This document shows, piece after piece, positions 40,126 through 48,758 of a DNA stretch of 64,000 nt. Source of the stretch: Thalassolituus maritimus (lineage in GTDB: Bacteria > Pseudomonadota > Gammaproteobacteria > Pseudomonadales > Oceanobacteraceae). Position 1 is the stretch's first letter. Each line of letters opens with the position of its first letter. A program made the translations under genes and the position numbers. Under the pieces are notes generated by a model that was not told the origin of the DNA, did not search any database, and worked only from the letters and a program-made list of their open reading frames with translations. The DNA is taken from the NCBI RefSeq assembly GCF_900156675.1, contig NZ_FTOH01000003.1, forward strand, positions 1 to 64,000, written 5' to 3'.

Positions 40126-41508
40126 ATGTCGGGTACACAGTCGGTCGCTGCAGACAGCAGCTATGACCTGAAAGCTGGACAAGAAACTATAGCGGGAGAG
40201 GGAAAGGCCCTAGGGGAAGAAAGCCTCGCACCGCAGAAGCAACGCATTATGGGCAAGTTGTCGTATTACTTCGCCTGGACCGGGGGCTGTGTCTCTATCG
40301 GTACTTTTACCATGGGGTCGAGTGTGGTCGGCACACTTAACCTGCTGCAGGCGACACTGGCCATAGCCATTGGTTGTCTGGTCATCGCAGTGGCACTGAT
40401 GATTAATGGCGCGGCAGGTTACAAGTACGGCATTCCTTTTATGGTGCAGATCCGCAGTTCTTTTGGCTTTGCCGGATCGCGCTTGCCCGGATTAGTGCGG
40501 GCGTTGCCTGCGGTGGTCTGGTACGGCTTTCAGAGCTGGATAGGGGCGGGTGCACTCAATGCCGTATCCGAAACCCTGTTCGGTTACAGCAATCTTGTGG
40601 CCTTCTTTATTGGCTTCCAGCTGCTGCAGATCGCCTTGTCTATGCTCGGCTTCAAAGGCATTAAGTGGCTGGAGAATGTCGGCGTTGTCTTTATTCTCGG
40701 TTCACTGATTTACATGTTCTTCAGCGTGATCAACCGCTATGGCTCAGCCATTACTGAGCAGCTGGTGAATATTGAAGGCACCTGGGGCATGCCATTCTGG
40801 GGGGCGACCATGCTCTTCCTGGGCATCTACAGCACCATGATGCTGAACGTCAGTGACTATTCCCGTGAGCATACGAAAGGGACAGGCTCTTCCATGCTGA
40901 CGACTATTTACGCCTTTTCTATTCTGCCTGTGACTCTCTTTATGGGCCTGATCGGTCTTATGGTCTCGGGGGCAACCGGCGTGATGGACCCGATTCAGGT
41001 GTTCGCCAATGCGGTAGATAACCAGTTATTGATGGTCATTACTCTGCTGTTCATTGCGTTTGCGCAGGTCACTACCAACGTACTTAATAACGTTATTCCA
41101 CCGACCTATGTGTTGATGGATGTGTTCAAAGCACCGTTCAAACTGGCGACTATTTTGGTTGGTCTGGCAGCTTTCGCTACTTTCCCATGGGAGCTGGTAA
41201 AAGACGAGTCAGCATCTGGTCTGCAATTGTTTGTACAGATTTACTCTGCGTTCCTCGGTCCTATTTTCGCCATCATGGTGGTGGATTATTTCATTATCCG
41301 TAAGCGCGAACTGTCGCTCGATAATCTTTATGACCCTAAAGGCCCGTACGCTGGCGTGAACCCGGCTGCCATTGTCGCTGCGATCGCAGGCTTAGCTGCT
41401 GCGTTCTCATTCCCAGCAGTGTCCTGGTACGCAAGTCTGATTCCGGCAGGCCTGACGTATTACCTGCTTATGAATCACTGGTCAGCGTGCGCACGTTTCC
41501 GCCAGTAA
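40126..41508 (+). CDS. NCS1-family permease (probable ureide/purine importer)
   Basis: 460 residues from the ATG at 40126 (GGGAG upstream). About 12 hydrophobic segments with the CodB-like NCS1 hallmarks GYKYGIPFMVQIRSSFG and RALPAVVWYGFQSWIG, and SDYSREHTKG in the sixth-seventh loop region. NCS1 carriers import allantoin, hydantoin, uracil or cytosine with protons or sodium. Being the first gene of the operon under the GntR sites, with allantoin enzymes behind it, it most likely brings in allantoin or a related ureide. Confidence 0.88.
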   Translation: MSGTQSVAADSSYDLKAGQETIAGEGKALGEESLAPQKQRIMGKLSYYFAWTGGCVSIGTFTMGSSVVGTLNLLQATLAIAIGCLVIAVALMINGAAGYKYGIPFMVQIRSSFGFAGSRLPGLVRALPAVVWYGFQSWIGAGALNAVSETLFGYSNLVAFFIGFQLLQIALSMLGFKGIKWLENVGVVFILGSLIYMFFSVINRYGSAITEQLVNIEGTWGMPFWGATMLFLGIYSTMMLNVSDYSREHTKGTGSSMLTTIYAFSILPVTLFMGLIGLMVSGATGVMDPIQVFANAVDNQLLMVITLLFIAFAQVTTNVLNNVIPPTYVLMDVFKAPFKLATILVGLAAFATFPWELVKDESASGLQLFVQIYSAFLGPIFAIMVVDYFIIRKRELSLDNLYDPKGPYAGVNPAAIVAAIAGLAAAFSFPAVSWYASLIPAGLTYYLLMNHWSACARFRQ

Positions 41509-41567
41509 CGCACACATAGATTTCAAAGCAGATTTTAAAAGAACGAATTTTTCAGGAGAACACATAT

Positions 41568-42311
41568 ATGGCTCGCATTCTGGTGATCAATCCCAACACC
41601 ACGGCAAGCATGACCGAAACCATCGGCGAGGCTGCTCGCTCCGTGGCCGCCGCAACCACTGAAATTGTTGCGACGAACCCGGAAGACGGTCCGGTATCCA
41701 TCGAAAATCACTACGACGAAGCCATGAGTGCAGCGGCTATGTTGCAGGTCGTTCGTCAAGGTGAGGCGGACGGATACGATGCGTTTGTTATTGCTTGTTT
41801 CGGTGATCCGGGGCTGACCGCCGCGCGTGAAGTTGCCAGTGGCCCTGTCATTGGTATTGCGGAAGCCGCCATGCATGCAGCCAGCTTTATTGCGACAAAA
41901 TTTTCGGTGGTTACGACTCTGTCACGGACCTGTGTCATCGCAGAGCACCTGGTGCGTAATTACGGCATGGAGCATTTCTGCGCCGGCATCCGTGCCTGCG
42001 ATGTACCTGTCCTGGAGCTCGAAAACGAAGAGAGTGGTGCCTATCAGTTAATCCGTGATGAGTGCCTGCGGGCAATCGCGGAAGACGGAGCCGGTGCCAT
42101 TGTTCTGGGTTGTGGCGGCATGGCCGACCTGACTCTGAAACTTCAGGCCGACATCGGTATTCCCGTGATTGACGGTGTGACTGCTGCAGTGAAATTTGCC
42201 GAAGCGCTGGTGGACCTGGGTCTGAAAACCAGTAAGCACGGCGACCTCGATTATCCGGGGCCAAAGAAATATACAGGCGCGTTCAGTCAATACGCACCTG
42301 GCAAGAATTAA
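41568..42311 (+). CDS. hpxA: Allantoin racemase (Asp/Glu/hydantoin racemase family)
   Basis: 247 residues. Two racemase half-domains are visible. The first begins ARILVINPNTTASMT and carries the first catalytic cysteine in VIACFGDPGL; the second has its cysteine in AIVLGCGGMADL. Members of this group interconvert R- and S-allantoin (HpxA) or hydantoins. With PuuE downstream, which uses S-allantoin, allantoin racemase is the natural reading. Hydantoin racemase cannot be excluded from sequence alone. SD AGGAG precedes the ATG, and the gap to the permease is short. Confidence 0.85.
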   Translation: MARILVINPNTTASMTETIGEAARSVAAATTEIVATNPEDGPVSIENHYDEAMSAAAMLQVVRQGEADGYDAFVIACFGDPGLTAAREVASGPVIGIAEAAMHAASFIATKFSVVTTLSRTCVIAEHLVRNYGMEHFCAGIRACDVPVLELENEESGAYQLIRDECLRAIAEDGAGAIVLGCGGMADLTLKLQADIGIPVIDGVTAAVKFAEALVDLGLKTSKHGDLDYPGPKKYTGAFSQYAPGKN

Positions 42312-42357
42312 TCCATTTTAAAACTTTATACGAATTTAAATACTTCAGGAGTTCATC

Positions 42358-43404
42358 ATGAAAAAGACAATCAACTTCCGCCTGTCGGCTTGTACTGTTG
42401 CGATTCTGAGCTGCGCAGCATCCGCACCTGCAATGGCCGAAATTGAAATTGGTAATGGCTTCAGTGCCATCGGTCAGTTTGATGCAGGCTATCGCTTTAC
42501 TGATGCCGATGACGACAACAGCGAACAGACGCAGACGTTTTCTACGAATGAGTTTCAGATCGACCTGAACTACAACCACGCAGAAACTGGCTTGTACGCT
42601 CACCTTGAGCTGGAAGGTCGCACTAACGACAGCAGTGACAATCAATTCCGTACCGAAGCTGCCTTTATTGGTCGTAATTTCGAGAACGGTGCAGGTTTTA
42701 AAATGGGTCAGTTTATCAGCCCATCCGGCTACGAAGGTGCAGAGCCATGGGATCGCTTTGGGCGCACGACCGCGTTCGGCGGCATCTTTGCCTATCTACA
42801 GAACGGTGTAGCAGGTTACTACCAGAGCGGCATCTTCAATGTGTACGGCGCTTTCGTTGATGGTGCGTGGAGCGGTGACAACGACATCACAGATCCAAGT
42901 GCCGAAATTCAGTTTGGTATCACCACTGATCAGAGTGTTACCCGTCTGACCATGGCCTACGAAAAAGTCGATTCAGAAGACAGCGACGATGATGGCATCG
43001 CTGATACCGAAGAGCAGGACCGCACAATGGTCAACCTCTGGTCTCAGTACACACTGGGTGAACTAACGGTCGCAGCCGAATATAACTACCTGACCGACAT
43101 GAACCGTGCTCTGACCGACACCACCACAGCGTGGGATGGTCAGGCGTATATGGTCTTTGCCAAATACAGCCTCAGCCCAGCGTGGAAACTTGGCGTGCGT
43201 TATTCCGAAGCCGAATACGAAGATATCAACGGCGACACCGTGTCGGATTCCTCTGAAGTCACTATCACTCCGCGTTATCAGGTGCTGAGTGGTGATGTGA
43301 ACTGGGACTTCCGCGCCGATTTCCGCTTCCAGGATGGCGACAACGAAATTGCCGGTGTGCAGGATGGTTTCCTGTTTGAGCTCGGCACAACTCTGAAGTT
43401 CTGA
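42358..43404 (+). CDS. Outer-membrane porin of the ureide operon
   Basis: 348 residues. A signal peptide ending AMA-EI is followed by alternating amphipathic strands with aromatic girdles and acidic turns (for example DSDDDGIADTEEQD near residue 205). The C-terminal residue is phenylalanine (LGTTLKF), the signal for BAM insertion. It belongs to the putative porin families that accompany catabolic operons. It probably forms the outer-membrane channel for the substrate taken up by the NCS1 carriers. AGGAG before ATG; 46 bases after the racemase. Confidence 0.82.
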   Translation: MKKTINFRLSACTVAILSCAASAPAMAEIEIGNGFSAIGQFDAGYRFTDADDDNSEQTQTFSTNEFQIDLNYNHAETGLYAHLELEGRTNDSSDNQFRTEAAFIGRNFENGAGFKMGQFISPSGYEGAEPWDRFGRTTAFGGIFAYLQNGVAGYYQSGIFNVYGAFVDGAWSGDNDITDPSAEIQFGITTDQSVTRLTMAYEKVDSEDSDDDGIADTEEQDRTMVNLWSQYTLGELTVAAEYNYLTDMNRALTDTTTAWDGQAYMVFAKYSLSPAWKLGVRYSEAEYEDINGDTVSDSSEVTITPRYQVLSGDVNWDFRADFRFQDGDNEIAGVQDGFLFELGTTLKF

Positions 43405-43482
43405 AGTTTTAACTGTGTGTCGGCGTGCGGGGTATACACCGCACGCTGGCATGTTTTATCTGTAGTAAATAGTGGAGAACCC

Positions 43483-44406
43483 ATGCGCGGTGATCATTTA
43501 AACCTCGACCAATATCCTCGTGATATGGTCGGTTATGGCAGCAACACACCATCAAATCCTTGGCCGAATAAGGCGCGGATTGCTGTGCAATTTGTGCTGA
43601 ATTACGAAGAGGGTGGCGAGAATTGTGTGCTGCACGGCGACAAAGGATCGGAAACCTTTCTGTCTGAAATCGTCGGCGCCAAATCCTTTCCGGCGCGACA
43701 CATGAGCATGGAGTCCATGTACGAATACGGAAGCCGGGCTGGCTTCTGGCGCATTCACCGGTTGTTCGAAGAAAAGAATATTCCGGTGACTGTCTACGGC
43801 GTAGCAATGGCATTGGTCCGCAATCCCGATGCCGTTGCGGCTATGAAAGCGAGTAACTGGGAAATTGCCAGCCACAGTTACCGCTGGATTAACCATCAGT
43901 TTATGCCGGAGATTGAAGAACGCCGCCATATTCAGAAAGCGATCGAAATTCATACCGAAGTCACAGGCTCACGGCCACTGGGCTGGTACACCGGACGCGA
44001 CAGTCCGAATACCCGCAAGCTGGTGGTAGAGCAGGGCGGCTTCTTATATGACTCCGACAGTTACGCTGATGATCTTCCGTACTGGACGACTGATTACGGT
44101 GATCCACACCTGATTATTCCCTACACGCTGGATACCAATGATATGCGTTTTATGACACCTCATGGGTTTCATAACGCCGATCAGTTTTTTGCCTACCTGC
44201 GTGACAACTTTGATGTGCTTTATGCCGAAGGTGAGCATGCTCCCAAGATGATGACCATCGGCCTGCATAACCGGATTATCGGTAAGCCTGCACGCTTCAG
44301 GGCATTGCAGCGCTTTATTGATTATGTGCAGCAACACGACGATGTCTGGATCTGTCGTCGCGAAGATATCGCACGTCACTGGCACGAAAACTTTTACCCG
44401 GCGTAA
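43483..44406 (+). CDS. puuE: Allantoinase PuuE (polysaccharide-deacetylase fold)
   Basis: 307 residues from the ATG at 43483 (GTGGAG upstream); the longer frame starting at 43417 has no SD. Features of the cofactor-independent allantoinase are present: RDMVGYGSNTPSNPWPNKARIAVQFVLNYEEGGE at residues of about 12-45, ASHSYRW, and the EHAPKMMTIGLHNRIIGKP stretch near the C-terminus. It opens the hydantoin ring of S-allantoin to allantoate in the cytoplasm. Its place between racemase and allantoicase fits the pathway order. Confidence 0.94.
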   Translation: MRGDHLNLDQYPRDMVGYGSNTPSNPWPNKARIAVQFVLNYEEGGENCVLHGDKGSETFLSEIVGAKSFPARHMSMESMYEYGSRAGFWRIHRLFEEKNIPVTVYGVAMALVRNPDAVAAMKASNWEIASHSYRWINHQFMPEIEERRHIQKAIEIHTEVTGSRPLGWYTGRDSPNTRKLVVEQGGFLYDSDSYADDLPYWTTDYGDPHLIIPYTLDTNDMRFMTPHGFHNADQFFAYLRDNFDVLYAEGEHAPKMMTIGLHNRIIGKPARFRALQRFIDYVQQHDDVWICRREDIARHWHENFYPA

Positions 44407-44466
44407 GCCGGTACACACCCGGCCACTACGGCAGGGTAAATAAAAAACTACTGCAGGAGGCTAACA

Positions 44467-45930
44467 ATGTCTGCTCACCACTACGACGCCGGAGATGCCG
44501 GTCTACACAATGATTCTTTAGTGCCTCTGAAGAAAAAAGAACAGACCTGGGGTTGGTTCGAAATATTTAACGTCTGGGCGAATGATATTCAGAGCCTGTT
44601 TGGTTACTCCCTTGTCGCCTCCCTGTTTATTGCCTATGGCGTGACAGGCTGGACTGCCTTTGCGGCATTGATTGCAGCAGGGTTTCTGGTGATGTTTCTG
44701 GTTAATATATCGGGCAAGCCCGGACAGAAACACGGTATTCCATATCCGGTACTCGCGCGCGCAAGCATGGGCGTAAATGGCTCGAAACTCCCGGCAGTAT
44801 TACGTGCAATTGTTGCTGTGTTCTGGTTCGGTGCGCAAACCTATTTCGCGTCGACGGCACTCGAACTCTTTTTAGTCTCAGTGACAGGCAATACCGGCGG
44901 CGAGGAATTTCTCGGTCTGACGGCCTTCGGCTGGATCAGCTTTGTCGCGGTCTGGGCGTTTCAGGTGCTGCTGTTTTCCCGCGGCATGGGTTGGGTGTCT
45001 ACCTTCCTTAACCTGGCCGGGCCTATCGTTTATCTGGTGATGGTTGGTCTGTTAGTCGTACTCTGGATTGAGTCCGACGGTAAGCTGCTGAGCGCTGCGC
45101 AAACCATCTTTGCCCCCGAGAATCCAACGTTTTCTAGCGAGTTCACCGGCTTTATTGCCATCGTTGGCACTATGGTTGCGTACTTTGCTGCGGTGATGAT
45201 TAACTTCAGTGACTTCTCGCGTTACTCAAAAAGTACGTCTTCCATGAAGTTCGGCAACCTGGTTGGTTTACCTGCGAATATGGTGATCTTCTCTGCATTG
45301 GCCTTACTGATTACTGCCGGTGCTGCCGTTGTTTACGGTGAAGAACTGACGAACCCTACCACTATTGTTGAGCGTACTGACAGTGTTCTACTGAGCGTTA
45401 TTGCTGCCTTTACTTTCTTTGCTGCAACCGTGGGCATCAACCTGGTGGCGAACTTTGTACCTGCTGTGAATGGTATTGCCAACCTGGCCCCAAAAACGCT
45501 CGATTATCGCCGCGCAGGCTGGATCGCTTCATTGCTCGCTCTGGTGATTGGTGCTTTCTGGGTCAGCCTCATCAGCCAGATTGGTATCAGCGCCTTTGTG
45601 AATACGCTGGGCGCCACGCTGGCTCCTCTCTACGGCATCATGATTGTTGATTACTACTGGCTTAAAAAGCAGCAGCTTAAACTGAAAGACCTCTACAGCT
45701 CAGACCCTGACGCGGCTTACCACTACACAAATGGCTGGAATAAGTCGGCGCTTTACGCGTTCGCGGTCGGTGCAGTCTTCTCTGTGGCAACGGTATGGGT
45801 GAAGGAGCTGCAGTTTCTTACTGGTTACGCCTGGTTGTTCGGCGCGGTACTCGGGGGCGCTGTGTATAAAGTGCTGTCGCCCTCCGCTGCCGCACAATCA
45901 AGTGCAAAAGAGGCAGCTGCCAATTCTTAA
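44467..45930 (+). CDS. Second NCS1-family permease (allantoin/uracil type)
   Basis: 487 residues, about 12 hydrophobic segments. It starts KKKEQTWGWFEIFNVWANDIQSLFGYSL, typical of the PucI/allantoin and Fui/uracil NCS1 carriers, with GQKHGIPYPVLARASMGVNGSKLP as the substrate-site region and NFSDFSRYSKS in the middle. It differs clearly from the first permease, so it is not a duplicate. It may take a different ureide or purine. Excellent SD (GGAGG) before the ATG. Ends just before the alc operator pair. Confidence 0.9.
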   Translation: MSAHHYDAGDAGLHNDSLVPLKKKEQTWGWFEIFNVWANDIQSLFGYSLVASLFIAYGVTGWTAFAALIAAGFLVMFLVNISGKPGQKHGIPYPVLARASMGVNGSKLPAVLRAIVAVFWFGAQTYFASTALELFLVSVTGNTGGEEFLGLTAFGWISFVAVWAFQVLLFSRGMGWVSTFLNLAGPIVYLVMVGLLVVLWIESDGKLLSAAQTIFAPENPTFSSEFTGFIAIVGTMVAYFAAVMINFSDFSRYSKSTSSMKFGNLVGLPANMVIFSALALLITAGAAVVYGEELTNPTTIVERTDSVLLSVIAAFTFFAATVGINLVANFVPAVNGIANLAPKTLDYRRAGWIASLLALVIGAFWVSLISQIGISAFVNTLGATLAPLYGIMIVDYYWLKKQQLKLKDLYSSDPDAAYHYTNGWNKSALYAFAVGAVFSVATVWVKELQFLTGYAWLFGAVLGGAVYKVLSPSAAAQSSAKEAAANS

Positions 45931-45931
45931 A

Positions 45932-45965
45932 TTGTATACAAAGTAATAATCATATTGTGTACAAT
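45932..45965. promoter_or_regulatory. Tandem GntR-type operators before alc
   Basis: TTGTATACAA (45932-45941) is a perfect 10-bp palindrome. ATTGTGTACAAT (45954-45965) matches with one asymmetric base. Their centres are 23 bp apart, about two helical turns. The same palindrome lies at the regulator and first permease promoters, so alc probably has its own repressed promoter. Confidence 0.7.
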
Positions 45966-46070
45966 AATTTTTTCAACATGCCACCTCATCCCCTGAGGCT
46001 CAGCATAACAACCGCAAGTCCAGCGTGCTCCCTCAGGAGCCGCTGTCTTGTTCTTTGGAGAAATACAACG

Positions 46071-47069
46071 ATGAATGCAAGCACAGAGGCTCCGGCCGTT
46101 ATCCATACCCATATCGACCTACTAGGTGAGAAATACGGCGGACAGGCACTTTCCTGTAACGACGAGTTCTTCGCAGAAGCCAGCAATATGGTGAAGCGTG
46201 AAGAACCAGTCTTTATTGCCGACAAATACACCGATCGGGGCAAATGGATGGACGGGTGGGAAAGCCGCCGTCGTCGCACAGAAGGGCACGACTGGTGCAT
46301 TCTTCGCTTAGGTGTACCGGGCCGTATTAAAGCGTTTGATGTGAACACCACGCACTTCCGTGGTAACGCGCCTGCTCAGGTGTCCATTGAAGGCTATATC
46401 GGTACCACAGATCCGGGCAGTGATGCTGAATGGCAGACGATTCTTGAAGTCTCAGACGTCAGCCCACACAGCCACAACTTCTTCGAAATCGACAATGCTG
46501 AGCGCTGGACACACCTGCGCCTGAACATCCTGCCAGACGGCGGTGTGGCGCGTCTGCGTGTTTATGGTGAGCCGATCCCGGACTGGTCGACCCTGCTGAC
46601 CGGTGAAGTAGTTGACCTTGCAGCCTGCACTAACGGTGGTCGTGCGGTGGATTGTTCAGACATGTTCTTCAGTCCGATGAACAATCTCCTGGCACCGGGC
46701 CGTGGTATTAACATGGGCGATGGTTGGGAAACCCGCCGTCGTCGTACTCCGGGCAAAGACTGGATCATTGTGCGCCTGGGCACGCCGGGCAAAATTGCAC
46801 GCTTACTGGTCGATACCTGCCACTTTAAAGGTAATTACCCGGATACCGTATCGCTGGAAGGCACTGTGTCTGACTCTGATGGTGTGCCAGCTGAAGATGC
46901 AGAATGGGTAACGATTCTGGATCAGGTGAAAACGGAAGCACACACCGAGCACTATTATCAGGAAGAACTTCAGAACACCGACGTGAAATACACCCACGTG
47001 CGTCTGAATATCTTCCCGGACGGTGGTGTCAGCCGCCTGCGTGTTTACGGTTACCCGGAACTGGATTAA
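46071..47069 (+). CDS. alc: Allantoicase
   Basis: 332 residues from the ATG at 46071 (TTGGAG upstream). It consists of two homologous jelly-roll repeats, each with the motif D-G-W-E-(S/T)-R-R-R-R-T (KWMDGWESRRRRTEGHDWC at about 63, MGDGWETRRRRTPGKDW at about 216) and each ending in a G-G-V-x-R-L-R-V-Y-G phrase. Allantoicase hydrolyses allantoate to ureidoglycolate and urea. Complete and of normal size. It is preceded by its own operators and followed by ureidoglycolate lyase. Confidence 0.97.
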   Translation: MNASTEAPAVIHTHIDLLGEKYGGQALSCNDEFFAEASNMVKREEPVFIADKYTDRGKWMDGWESRRRRTEGHDWCILRLGVPGRIKAFDVNTTHFRGNAPAQVSIEGYIGTTDPGSDAEWQTILEVSDVSPHSHNFFEIDNAERWTHLRLNILPDGGVARLRVYGEPIPDWSTLLTGEVVDLAACTNGGRAVDCSDMFFSPMNNLLAPGRGINMGDGWETRRRRTPGKDWIIVRLGTPGKIARLLVDTCHFKGNYPDTVSLEGTVSDSDGVPAEDAEWVTILDQVKTEAHTEHYYQEELQNTDVKYTHVRLNIFPDGGVSRLRVYGYPELD

Positions 47070-47098
47070 TACGCAATAGAGCAAACTGAGTAGATCCC

Positions 47099-47129
47099 AG
47101 CCCGGCAGTTGCTTCGCAATCGCCGGGCT
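47099..47129 (+). other. Intercistronic hairpin between alc and allA
   Basis: AGCCCGGC ... GCCGGGCT with an inner TTGC-TTC-GCAA stem. There is no T-run after it, so it is more likely an mRNA-stabilising or processing hairpin than a terminator. It lies just before the allA SD. Confidence 0.55.
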
Positions 47130-47145
47130 GATTTATGAGAGGCAG

Positions 47146-47631
47146 ATGATGACCGAAATAAAACCACTGACCGCTGAAGCGTTCGCAAAATATGGCGACG
47201 TGATCGAAGTCGATAGCAAAGAACCGATCGGTATTAACTATGGCTACACCGAGCGCTTCCATGATTTAGCGAATATCGATGCTACCGCTGAAGGTGGACG
47301 AGCAGGAGTCAGTATTTTCCGTTCACAGCCACTCCCGATGCCGATTTCCATCAAAATTATGGAACGCCACCCGCTGTCGAGTCAGGCATTTATGCCACTG
47401 TCGAACGAGCCCTATCTGGTCGTTGTAGCGCCTGCGGGAGAATTTGACGAATCCAGGATTGAAGTCTTTCTGGCGCAGCCCGGGCAGGGCGTGAATTACG
47501 CTGCGGGAACCTGGCATCACTTCTGTCTGGCACTCAATAAACCAAGTAACTTCCTTGTTGTCGATCGTATCGGAAAAGGCCACAACTGCGATGAAGTTGA
47601 GTTGAAGGAACTGAAGTCGATTGTCGTGTAA
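47146..47631 (+). CDS. allA: Ureidoglycolate lyase
   Basis: 161 residues, normal for AllA, with a cupin-like fold. Signatures: IKPLTAEAFAKYGDVIEVD at the start, SIFRSQP in the middle, ERHPLSSQAFMPL, and GVNYAAGTWHH with its metal-coordinating or structural histidines. It splits ureidoglycolate into glyoxylate and urea, completing the pathway. Two ATG codons are adjacent; the second (47149) has better spacing from GAGAGG. It completes a full allantoin-to-glyoxylate route in this locus. Confidence 0.94.
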   Translation: MMTEIKPLTAEAFAKYGDVIEVDSKEPIGINYGYTERFHDLANIDATAEGGRAGVSIFRSQPLPMPISIKIMERHPLSSQAFMPLSNEPYLVVVAPAGEFDESRIEVFLAQPGQGVNYAAGTWHHFCLALNKPSNFLVVDRIGKGHNCDEVELKELKSIVV

Positions 47632-47660
47632 CATACCGGGAAGGAAGCCGGAGCAGTTGC

Positions 47661-48758
47661 ATGCGTACGAAGATAGGAAACTACAAGCTCACATACCTTA
47701 ATCGCGAAAAGAAGGACTGGCGAAGGAAGGTACTGACCGAGTTTGGTCTACTGGCTAATATCTGGATAAGTGGTTTTTACATACCATTCCATCTATTCGA
47801 TGGGCAGGATTATGCCTCTTTTATTTCACTTGGCTGCGCGTTAATCCTCAGTCTACTTTGTTGCTTTGGGTTGTATCGGTTGCAGGGCTCCCCTGTACGA
47901 CAACTATACTGGCTGGAAAATATTCCCGTTCTGATTATTGAATTTTCAGCGGGTGTTCCTATTTTCTATCTCCTCATCGGCGTTATGACCGGAGATTTTT
48001 CAGCCGCTATTCTTTTCTTTCTTGCCGCAATATACGCGTTGCCGTTTATTTTTGACTACGTTCTGCCTTCACAGCCTGAAGTACCAAAGTTCTTCGGTAC
48101 CCTCGAAACTGATGATAACAGCCCAAGTAGTGGCTCACGCTGCATGACCAAGGAAGAGCTAAAAGAGTCCTGGAACCGTTGCTGGTCAGGTATTGGAGCT
48201 GCTGGGGATGGGGTGTCGTTGAAAAACGACTTAGTAACCGCTTGGAATGAACCTCAGCGTAAGTACCATACACTCCAGCATCTTCATGAGTGTCTTTCTA
48301 TTTTCGAAGAATTCCAGCACCTTGCCGAACATCCTCACGAAGTTGAACTCGCAATCTGGTTCCACGATGCCGTGTACGATATTAAAGGCAAGAATAACGA
48401 GCAGAAGAGTGCGGAGTGGGCACGGGCTGTACTCCATGAAGCAGGCGTCAGTAAAGAGCGTATTACGCGGATTTACGACCTCATCATGGCTACAGAACAC
48501 AGTGTAATGGATGAGCTAGATACGTCAGATAAGCGATTACTCGTCGATATTGATCTGGCCATACTAGGCAGCTCTCCAAAAAGATTCGCTGAGTATGACA
48601 AGCAGGTAAGGGCGGAATACAGCTATGTTCCGGGCTTTCTCTATAGAAGAAAGCGTAAGCAGATACTGCAGTCGTTTCTTAAGCGAAATCCGATTTATCA
48701 GACACCCGACCTGAAACTCAGATTTGAGCTTCAGGCGAGACGAAACTTGAGCTGTTAG
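47661..48758 (+). CDS. Membrane-anchored HD-domain phosphohydrolase-like protein
   Basis: 365 residues. The first 135 residues carry about four hydrophobic segments (LLANIWISGFYIPFHLF, FISLGCALILSLLCCFGLY, IPVLIIEFSAGVPIFYLLIG, AAILFFLAAIYALPFIF). The rest is a predicted metal-dependent HD hydrolase of the COG4339 type: KYHTLQHLHE near residue 201, the HD pair in LAIWFHDAVYD near 233, and a distal aspartate in VDIDLAILG near 296. COG4339 proteins are usually soluble and about 200 residues long, so the membrane part is an added module. Substrate unknown. Starts 30 bases after allA; its stop overlaps that of the next, convergent gene by three bases. Confidence 0.8.
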   Translation: MRTKIGNYKLTYLNREKKDWRRKVLTEFGLLANIWISGFYIPFHLFDGQDYASFISLGCALILSLLCCFGLYRLQGSPVRQLYWLENIPVLIIEFSAGVPIFYLLIGVMTGDFSAAILFFLAAIYALPFIFDYVLPSQPEVPKFFGTLETDDNSPSSGSRCMTKEELKESWNRCWSGIGAAGDGVSLKNDLVTAWNEPQRKYHTLQHLHECLSIFEEFQHLAEHPHEVELAIWFHDAVYDIKGKNNEQKSAEWARAVLHEAGVSKERITRIYDLIMATEHSVMDELDTSDKRLLVDIDLAILGSSPKRFAEYDKQVRAEYSYVPGFLYRRKRKQILQSFLKRNPIYQTPDLKLRFELQARRNLSC

